Made by a program: the position numbers and the translations under genes
In this document: positions 6,712 to 13,354 of the stretch, in pieces
Layout: every line of letters begins with the position of its first letter
How positions within the stretch are numbered: the stretch's first letter is position 1
Assembly (NCBI GenBank): GCA_008704415.1
Contig: VXIS01000597.1
Span: forward strand, 1 to 13,354
Direction: 5' to 3'
Length of the DNA stretch: 13,354 nucleotides
Source of the DNA: Sphaerosporella brunnea
Lineage: Eukaryota > Ascomycota > Pezizomycetes > Pezizales > Pyronemataceae
Notes under the pieces: model-generated
Told to the model about the DNA's origin: nothing
The model's database searches: none
The model's input: only the letters and a program-made list of their open reading frames with translations

Positions 6712-7839
6712 ATGAGTTCCCCCAGGAGGAGGATAGAGACCGATGTAAGCTTTGCTCTCTCTTTCTCTCTCTCTCTCTCTCTCGCTCGCTCTCTCTCTCT
6801 TTCCCTCTTTCTCTCTCTCCCTCCCCACCCATCTCTCTTCTCTCTCTCTATCTTGATCTCGCTGCTGTGGGAGCTGCCCGGCTAACGTTTGGCGGGGCTG
6901 GTTAGGTCATGAGGTAACGAATGCTGCTTGCGCTCCTTGACAGCTACACTGCTAACGCCTCGCTTTCTGTATGGCCACAGGCTGTAGGTTCCCCCGGGTA
7001 TTCCGACGTCTACGCATACGTCTTAACACGAGCGGTACAGGTTGATGAGCGACTATGAGGTTACCTTGGTAAATGACAATAGTTCGTATTCCTGCGTATC
7101 CCCCACAGCTCCATATTGCCATACTGACTGCGCAACAGTGTACTTGCCCCCTCCTCCTCCTCAGTGCCTTACAATCTCTAACCCGCCACCACCTGCAGGT
7201 CCGAATTCTACGTGCGCTTTAAGGGTCCCGAAGAGAGTGCGTTCTCCTCGTCCCCTGCTCCCGCACCCGGCTAACACACACCAGCGCCCTTCAAAGGCGG
7301 CACCTGGAAAGTGCACGTCGAGCTGCCGGACCAGTACCCATACAAGTCGCCGTCAATAGGATTCGTGAACCGGATATTCCACCCCAATATCGACGAGCTG
7401 TGCGTGTTCCCTCCCACGTATCTACTGCGCCCGGCTGACTCGGAACTGGGGCAGGAGTGGCTCCGTGTGCCTTGACGTCATCAACCAGACCTGGTCCCCC
7501 ATGTTTGACATGATCAACATCTTCGAGGTCTTCCTGCCGCAGCTGCTACGATATCCGAACCCGACGGACCCGCTGAACGGCGAGGCTGCCGCCCTGCTGA
7601 TGCGGGAGCCGAAGCAGTACGAGAACAAAGTCAAGGGTATCACTCCTCCCTTTCCCTGCCCGCTCCCGTATCCATTCACCTAACTCGACGATGGGATAGA
7701 ATACGTCGAGAAGTATGCCACCAAAGACGCGGTCGAAGACGGTGACGACGATTCCAACGAGGAGGACGAGATGAGTTCCGTCGGTAGCTACGATGACGAC
7801 GAAGACGATGAGCAGCCGGCGGGTACGATGGAGGTGTAA
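6712..7839 (+). CDS. ubc8: Ubiquitin-conjugating enzyme E2, Ubc8/UBE2H type, nine exons
   Basis: The enzyme takes ubiquitin from E1 as a thioester on its active cysteine and passes it to substrates. Yeast Ubc8 works with the GID/CTLH ligase in degrading gluconeogenic enzymes. Exons: 6712-6744, 6906-6913, 6981-6983, 7041-7081, 7139, 7199-7236, 7285-7399, 7455-7636, 7700-7839, totalling 561 nt, 186 residues. All introns are GT-AG; most have CTAAC/CTGAC-like branch sites. The protein starts [19 protein letters not shown], has HPN at 74-76, the catalytic Cys in [10 protein letters not shown] (about residue 85), [22 protein letters not shown], and an acidic Asp/Glu-rich tail ending GTMEV. Length and order match yeast Ubc8 and human UBE2H. 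The catalytic exons are certain. The 3-nt and 1-nt exons are inferred because they restore conserved length; without them residues would be lost in helix 1 or gained before EFYVRF. It is convergent with the KH gene. Confidence 0.93.
6755..6852 (+). repeat. (CT)n pyrimidine microsatellite within intron 1 of the E2 gene
   Basis: About 95 bases of CT repeats with a few CG and CC interruptions. It accounts for intron 1 being 161 nt while the other introns are 48-67 nt. The branch site GCTAAC at 6881-6886 and acceptor TTAG at 6902-6905 lie beyond the repeat. Confidence 0.93.
6906..6913 (+). other. 8-nt microexon of the E2 gene (GTCATGAG)
   Basis: It lies between GGTTAG and GTAACG and encodes Val-Met plus two bases of the next codon, giving IETD-VM as in the family (yeast [10 protein letters not shown]). 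The upstream branch site is GCTAAC, 20 bases before the acceptor. Confidence 0.82.
6981..6983 (+). other. Putative 3-nt microexon of the E2 gene (GCT)
   Basis: It is flanked by CCACAG and GTAGGT. The introns on either side become 67 and 57 nt, each with its own branch-like site (GCTAAC at 6951-6956; CTTAAC at 7022-7027). Joining gives VMRLLMSD, the same length as yeast VMKLLMSD. A single 127-nt intron would give VMRLMSD, one residue short in helix 1. Confidence 0.62.
7139..7139 (+). other. Putative 1-nt microexon of the E2 gene (T)
   Basis: It lies between CAACAG and GTACTT. The flanking introns are 57 nt (7082-7138, branch ACTGAC) and 59 nt (7140-7198, branch CTAAC). The A of exon 4, this T and the G of exon 6 form ATG, giving VNDNMSEFYVRF, equal in length to yeast INDSMQEFHVKF. 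The alternative single intron 7087-7198 gives an extra residue and serines in place of the hydrophobic one. Confidence 0.58.
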
Positions 7840-8459
7840 AACTCACTCTTTTCTTTTCTGTTTTTTTTTTCTTTTCCTTTTTCTCATTCTCAACGGTGTT
7901 GTGTTTTTGCTTACGACTTTTATCCCCTGGTGGTCCTGGTGCTCTTGCTTTGCTATGCTTTGACTTTGCCCGCTGTTTTGACTCGAGAGACTGATGAGAT
8001 GTGGTTTCTCTACGCACTGATGTGTTCTGTGGATGTCGAGATTTCCGTGTGGATGGATGGATGTGCTTAGTGAGAGAATTGATATCTCAATTCCTTCACG
8101 TACTCTACTTGTAAATCATCGTTCCGGTAGATATATGTTTGGACAAAGTCATGTCAATTACTCCTGCTTCCCGTTGCATATCATCATCAAGCCATATCTA
8201 AACAGTAGCACCGCCATCAATTGATCATCAATATCAACTTTTTTTTTTGTCCAGTTCAGTTCCAAGTCATCATACACACCCCACCCGTCCAACCACCAAC
8301 CAACCACCAAAAGGTCCTTTTAAAGAAGTATAAACCGGCAAAAGTATCTACTACAAAGAAAAAGAAAAAGAATAAAAACAGATCCCATCCCAAAACCCAA
8401 AGAGAGAAAGAAAAAAAAAAGAAAAAAAGGGGGGGAAAAAAAAAAACACAGATAATAAT
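7840..8459. other. Shared 3' intergenic region between convergent genes
   Basis: The stop of the E2 gene and the stop of the KH gene face each other 620 bases apart, so this holds both 3' UTRs. There is a T-rich tract just after the E2 stop (7850-7885) and a long A/purine-rich tract before the KH stop (8357-8450), which is pyrimidine-rich in the KH mRNA. No further gene is supported. Confidence 0.6.
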
Positions 8460-11400
8460 CTACTTAGAAGCCGGGCCCTTCTTCACCGCCTCCAAAATCA
8501 TTTCGCGTGCCTTCTCCAGACCCTCGCGGTCGCCATGGAGGACGATAGCGTCTGTGCTGCCATGCTTGGGCACAGTGATGCGGCAGCCGGTGTCGCGGCG
8601 GATGCGGTCGACAGTGCTGCCGCCCTGGCCGACGACAAACCTGTATTTGTTAGGATTTGGCAGGGTGAGGAAGCCGGTCAAGCCCTGCTTCTGCGCCGTG
8701 GCGACGGCAGCCTCGATCTCGGCGCGGGCTTTGGCGACGTTCTCGGGTTTGCCGCGCAGGACCCACGGATACGTCCCCTCCTCGTCTGCTGAGGCGGGCG
8801 CGTTCTCGAGGACCTCCCAGAAGATCCGCTCCTCGTCTGCCTCGTCCGTGATCAGAGGCATGTCCTTGGGGGTAGGCTTGAGATCGGCGGGCTTGCCGGG
8901 CCGGGGGAGGCCGTTGTGGTCGACGATGACCTTGAGGTCGCGCTGCAGGTGCTTGAAGAAGCCACCGTCTGCGATGGCGTGGTGGAGAAAGCGCGGGACC
9001 TCGACAGTTTCGCCTTCGGGCTCCTTGACGAGCTCGGTGATGTGCGACTTGGCCTCCTCGACCGCGGAGGCGACACCGGTGATCTTGATGTCCGGGTTGG
9101 TCTGGGGCTGGCCGGGTCGCTGCCGGGGGATATCGATGGTGACCTTGAATTTGGCCTCCAGCTCACGACGGGTGGCGCCCTCGCGGCCGATCAGCTTTCG
9201 GTGCTTCTCGGGCGCGACGGGGATGATCTCGGTGATTTGGTTCTCCTTCTCCGTCACGATCTCCTCGATCGCGGCAATGATTTTATTGACGACGTTGCTG
9301 GGGCCTTGTACGGTGATGTCGTTGGACTCCGAGCCCTGGTTGGGGAAACGGACCAGGCGGGCCAGAGCGGCACGGTCGTCGGGACCGCCAGCTTTGACGA
9401 CGATGGAGCGCAGGGTTTGGCCGCCAGGTCCGATCAAAGATCGGTGGAACTTTTTCTCCACGCTGATGGTCCTGACGGCGGTGTTCTCGGCGTCCTTGAC
9501 GATCTTGGTGAGCACCGTCTTCGCCTTGTCGACCTCCGATTTCTTTCCACGGATCTTGATCTCCACAATGCTCTCAGGATCAGCCTCCTTGTCTTCCTGG
9601 GGAATGACAATCCTAGCAGAAGACTCGTCACGGAGCTGCTTGATGTCCTTGCTGGCGTTCTTGAACATGTAACCCACTGACCTGGCGAGCACGGAGATGG
9701 TAGCGGTGTGGCTATTATCGGCCTCGTACTTCCAGAGCTCCTGGATCTCCTGTCGCGCCTCCTCGGCACCCTTCTTACTTCCGCGGATGACAATCTCGTC
9801 TGGAGCCTGGCGGCCTCCTTCCTCATCAGATTTTCCGGCCTTGGGGAAGTCGATGCGCACATTGTACCGCTCCTGAAGTCTCCGCACAGTAGAGCCCTCA
9901 GAGCCGATAATAATGCTGTGGAACTGCTGAGGCACCTTGATGGGGATGACAGCCTTATCCTCGAGCTCCTTGACCTGGGAGTTCAGCTTTCTCCGCGCGG
10001 CGTCAACGCAGATCTTGACACCGCGGATCTCTCCGCTACCCTCGTTCAACTTGATGTCTACACCGAGGTCCTCCTTGAGCTTGTTGACATTTGCTCCCTT
10101 GGAACCGATCAGGTTGCCTGAGAACTGCTTGGGGTATTCGAAGGGCTCCGTGACCACCTCGGGGGCGTCACGGTCCTCGTTGTCCTTCAGGAACTGGGTG
10201 ATAGCAGCTGCAGTAGAGGCAACGTTGGCGGGAGGACCACGAAGAGTGATTGAATTCTCAGTCATCTCGTCCGCGGCGGGGGCTGACCGTCCGAGGCGCG
10301 CCTTGGGAGCACCGAACACAACCGAGACCGAGCTGGGGTTGAGGGCATTGATGATAGTGCCCCGCTCGCCGCGCACCTTCTCATGGAGCTCCTTGGTAAT
10401 CTCCAAAACCTTCTTCACGATTTGCGCCTGGTCTTTGATGAGCTCCTTAATCTCCTCCTTGGCCTTCTCGAGCGCCTCCTCGATCTCAGCAACCTCCTTG
10501 GACTGACCCTCGTAGACCAGAGCGATCCGGTCGTCCTCGGGGTCTTCAGGGAAAAGCAGCTCCACCGACGTGGCGGCAGCAATCTTCTTGGGCCCCTTTC
10601 CGTCCTTTCCATAGATGTGCTTGAAGTGAAGAGGCTCAACTTCAATCTCAGAAAACCGGTTGGGGGTGTAGGCACCGAGGATCTCTTTTACGCGCTGCAC
10701 GGCAGTATCAACCTGCTCCTTCGACTCGCCAACGATAGAAACATAGCAAGGTTTCTTGAGGTCGTGGAGGTCCTCACCGGGGAAGGAAATGCTGACGTCA
10801 CAGTCCTTCTCAACCCTCTTGACGGCAGCAACTTTCCGCGCGTGCCGGACAACGTCAATGGCGTGTGCCTTGGCCCCACGGGGTGCGTTGGCAAATGCCT
10901 TGCAAAGATCAAGGATGATGATCTTGTAGGCCTCCGCCTTCTGGAAAACAGCATTCATACCTTCCACAATGCGCGAAGGAGGTCCAATAACGTACACCTT
11001 GTTTACAGTGCTCGGCGGCACGATAACTGCGCAACCAGTCTCGTTGAACACCTCCTTAACCATCTGCGCATTGTTTCTGGAGAATAGTTGGGGCTGGAAG
11101 GCGCCCAACTCGGCACCCCGGGAGGGGTAATTGGCTGCCTCCAGCGTAATGATCTTCTCCCTGATCTGAGCCACGACCTCCTCGACCGCCGACTTCTCAC
11201 CGATAACCTGTATGGGGCCGGACGGTTCACTGAAGTTGGGCGGGGGTGTTTTGGTAGAGTAGTAGTCGGGCACAATGACTCGGTCTACCTGCTTCTCCCA
11301 CTCCTGAATGTTGCTCTTGTCCGGTCCCTGGATGAAGGGGTAGAACTTTCCGGGTGCCATGATGCTCCGGGTGACCTTGATGACCTGGAAAGGGGATCAG

Positions 11401-12283
11401 CATCGGTTTATTACAGAGCTCTGGGTGGAAACATACCCGCTCCTTGACAGTCTTGTTGATGAGCTCGATAGCAAGGGCGCATCCCTCGGCATCACCCTCA
11501 ATGATCACATCAATTACCGCATCATCCTCGTATTCACCGGCGGCAGCGTCGACGAAATCAGCCTGTGGTACCTTGATGTTGGTCAAGGTCTTGGCCTGCA
11601 TCTCCTGGACCTTGGATCCACCCCTTCCGATAATGAAAGGCCGGATGACCGCAGGCACGGATACCCGTCTTGTCACCTAATCTCACGGTCAGTCAACCCC
11701 TCCTCACACTTGGTAGGAAGAACCGTACCTTAGCCGTCAATTCCCTCATGAGCTCTCTCTTCGCCCTCTCCCTATCCGCGAGTGTACCGCCCAAAATGAT
11801 ATATGTAGTGCTACCGCGCTCCTTATTATTCGCCGCATCGATCTTAGTATTCGTCTTCCTGGCAATATCCCTCACGATATCACCAGCCGGTCTCTTAAGG
11901 TCCGCCGCCTTATCCTCCTTCTGCAGCGTGTAAATGATCTGGCTAGCACCCGTGGCAATGCTCGGGGTCCATCTCGGGGCTGTAGCCGCCGGAGAAGTGC
12001 CGATCGCGGGATTGGCGCCAGCTCCCCACTTTGCCGGGGCCACGGGGGTCTTTGCTCCACCGAGCGACGGGAATGCCGCGTCCGATGCTACGTCGAGGGT
12101 TGACTGCTGCTGCTGCTTCGGCTTCTTGCCGTTGGTCTGCGGGGCCGCCGTAGTTGATTCGCTCTCCGCGACAAATTGGGCGCGCTGCGCGGGCGTGAGC
12201 TGCTGCTCCTCCGGGGCCTCCGCAGGAACGGCATCGACTTCTGCTTCGGCGACGCCGCCATTGGCTGCTGCGATTTCGGCCAT
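8460..12283 (-). CDS. scp160: Multi-KH-domain RNA-binding protein, Scp160/vigilin family
   Basis: Scp160/vigilin proteins bind mRNA and ribosomes, largely at the ER, and affect translation and chromosome segregation. Exons on the minus strand: 12283-11729 (185 codons), 11676-11437 (80), 11384-8460 (975 with TAG). Introns are 11728-11677 (GTACGG...TTAG) and 11436-11385 (GTATGT...CCAG), both 52 nt. The product is about 1239 residues, near yeast Scp160 at 1222. A Gln/Ala-rich N-terminus with AFPSLGG (about 70-76) is followed by a chain of KH repeats. Canonical GxxG loops: GRGG (202), GKDG (524), GERG (604), GSKG (692), GSEG (759), GPGG (917), GREG (998), GQGG (1184). Diverged repeats without the loop lie in between, for example around 370, 445, 835 and 1070. 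A charged Glu/Lys helix lies at about 563-590. The start ATG opens a clean MAEIAAANGG frame. No defects seen. Confidence 0.95.
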
Positions 12284-12783
12284 TGTTGCGTTGAGGGGGA
12301 GGGGGTGCGCGTCTGAGTGAAAGCCTTGCGATTACAGACAGCCGGGTGTGAATCCCTTTACGGAGAAAGTGGGAGGAAGATGTTGGAGATGTGGGGTGAG
12401 GGAGGGAGGGGGATTCTACTCGGCGAGAGTGAGTTTTGGGCAAGCTGTCATTCAAAGCCGCACGATGGAAATCGGGATGGAGAGGCAAACTCACAGATGA
12501 ATAATGGCCGGTTTGGTGGTGGGCTGGGGAGAGAAGTTTGCAGAAGTTGGAACTTAGAAGACGGAAAGTTCAAGGGGGACTTAAGATTGAAGTCACACCT
12601 ACCAAGAGCGACGCCGAGGACACCTGGCAGTTCCCTGCCGTCCTCCCTCCACAAACAACATGTTGTTCCCGGCTAGTGTGGTTCGGGACTGCTATGACTT
12701 TAAACCTCTGCCTTCGGGTATTTGGGGTTACCCGGTGCACGCTAGGACTTTTGGCGTGCAACAACAGTTCGACTCTATTCATT
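12284..12783. other. Upstream/promoter region of the KH gene
   Basis: About 500 bases between the KH start codon and the MITE. It is pyrimidine-rich on the KH strand close to the ATG (12290-12310 and 12390-12420). It contains a perfect 14-bp palindrome AACAACATGTTGTT (12654-12667) and a short hairpin CGGGTA/TACCCG (12715-12734). No convincing gene or tRNA was seen. Confidence 0.5.
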
Positions 12784-12833
12784 TAAGGGCCTGTCTGGAT
12801 TTGCTGTATTTAGGAGATAATGGTCATCTGGCC
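12784..12833 (+). repeat. MITE left terminal inverted repeat
   Basis: Inverted match to 13029-13078 with four mismatches by eye. Confidence 0.9.
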
Positions 12834-12940
12834 AAAATATATTTTCGCTAAAGAGGGGGTCGTTTGGATTCGGCCGCAGGAAGTGAGCACTGACGGGGCG
12901 GCAGCCGGACGGTGATGTCGTCTCTTGTAGAAGCGGGCAG

Positions 12941-12985
12941 GGTGGTTGCGCGAGCGGTGGTTGCGGGAGCGGTGGTTGACAGCAA
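12941..12985 (+). repeat. 15-bp tandem repeat inside the MITE, three copies
   Basis: GGTGGTTGCGCGAGC (12941-12955), GGTGGTTGCGGGAGC (12956-12970) and a partly matching third copy starting GGTGGTTGACAGC (12971). Confidence 0.85.
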
Positions 12986-13028
12986 TACATTTCGCCACAC
13001 ACCCTCATTTCATTCCTAATGATATTTA

Positions 13029-13078
13029 GGCCAAGTGACCATTATCTCCTAAATACAGCGAATCCAGACAGGCTCTTA
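13029..13078 (-). repeat. MITE right terminal inverted repeat
   Basis: Inverted match to 12784-12833. Confidence 0.9.
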
Positions 13079-13250
13079 CTACCCATATTCCTTTAAATTT
13101 GCCAGAGCAGCTTCTCCAACTCTTCGGTGGCTTATATACATGTTCTTTGAAGGCCTGTGTTCTATACCGTTCTCCCTAACAATACGCCTCCATAATTCGA
13201 TCCAGCCGGCGGAAAAATTTCCAAACAATTGCATCTGTTGATGTAATGGA

Positions 13251-13354
13251 TGTAACGGGGAGGGTTGGGGACAGGCCCAAGGTACTCGTACAGGTGGGGT
13301 AAGTGGGAGACAAGAGCAAGATCCGAGAGGTGCTACGCACAGAACCCAAGATTC
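13251..13354 (-). mobile_element. Start of a second gypsy LTR, cut by the window edge
   Basis: It begins TGTAACGGGGAGGGT and shares GCCCAAGGTACTCG and several further blocks with the LTR at 616-985, with small gaps. It is the same family and same orientation but clearly diverged. No gag lies to its left, so it is either the 3' LTR of a minus-strand element extending to the right, or a solo LTR. ATGGA (13246-13250) may be the left target duplication. Confidence 0.7.

Larger units (their letters stand above)
12784..13078. mobile_element. MITE, about 290 bp with 50-bp terminal inverted repeats
   Basis: The left end (12784-12833) and the reverse complement of the right end (13029-13078) agree at 46 of 50 positions by eye, with a core GCCTGTCTGGAT. 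The internal sequence has no transposase. TTAA at 12783-12786 and TTAC at 13076-13079 suggest a TTA or TTAA target duplication. The GGGCCTGTCTGG end resembles PIF/Harbinger (Tourist-like) MITE ends, but class is not settled. It lies about 500 bases upstream of the KH gene start codon. Confidence 0.88.

Noticed and set aside
7087..7198. Single 112-nt intron with donor GTATTC in the E2 gene
   Set aside because: It keeps the frame but adds a residue and replaces the conserved hydrophobic residue before EF with serines. The paired-intron model fits family length and intron size better, though only cDNA can settle it.
8221..9672. A 483-codon plus-strand open frame antisense to the KH gene
   Set aside because: It lies opposite the coding strand of a clear KH protein, starts in A-rich non-coding sequence, has a composition expected from the antisense of Glu/Lys/Val-rich codons, and shows no domain.
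8916..11087. Other long plus-strand open frames at 8916-9680 and 10383-11087
   Set aside because: They are antisense shadows of the same high-GC KH gene, with Leu/Asp/Val-rich repeats mirroring the sense codons.
12660..12780. Possible tRNA or structured RNA upstream of the MITE
   Set aside because: There are small hairpins (CGGGTA/TACCCG) but no cloverleaf, no matching acceptor stem and no proper A/B boxes.
12783..13079. piggyBac classification of the MITE from TTAA
   Set aside because: The right flank reads TTAC, and the GGGCCTGTCTGG end fits PIF/Harbinger-like MITEs at least as well; class left open.

Overview
The window looks like nuclear DNA of a filamentous ascomycete, most likely an Aspergillus/Penicillium-type Eurotialean. 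Reasons: host introns are mostly 48-67 nt with CTAAC/CTGAC-like branch sites just upstream of the 3' splice site, genes are compact, and the transposon families (Ty3/gypsy LTR, Fot1/pogo, hAT, a short MITE) are typical of such genomes. Species cannot be fixed by eye.

Left part (1-5430), transposon graveyard: a minus-strand Ty3/gypsy element enters from the left edge. It shows a gag fragment with an internal stop (1-536), a short leader with a primer binding site, and its 5' LTR (616-985). It abuts a Fot1/pogo-type transposase pseudogene on the minus strand (1092-3248). That gene is itself split by a 940-bp defective hAT element (1385-2324) with terminal inverted repeats, GC-rich subterminal repeats, a perfect 8-bp target duplication and the 3' end of a hAT transposase gene. 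From 3400 to 5430 there are only coding-like scraps: an open stretch at 3408-3718, a probable second hAT-like remnant at about 3719-4290, an open frame at 4394-4552, and a frameshifted minus-strand gene remnant with a coiled coil at 4854-5430.

Middle (5430-8459): about 1.3 kb of intergenic DNA with microsatellites precedes an intact Ubc8/UBE2H-type E2 ubiquitin-conjugating enzyme gene (6712-7839, plus strand). The gene model that restores the conserved family length has nine exons, three of them tiny (8, 3 and 1 nt). This is the most unusual feature of the window.

Right part (8460-13354): convergent to the E2 gene lies a three-exon gene on the minus strand for a roughly 1239-residue multi-KH protein of the Scp160/vigilin family. 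Its upstream region carries a 290-bp MITE with 50-bp inverted repeats. At the right edge begins a second, diverged LTR of the same family and orientation as the left one.

The two intact host genes have unrelated roles (ubiquitin transfer; ribosome/ER-associated RNA binding) and sit as an island between repeat-rich flanks.
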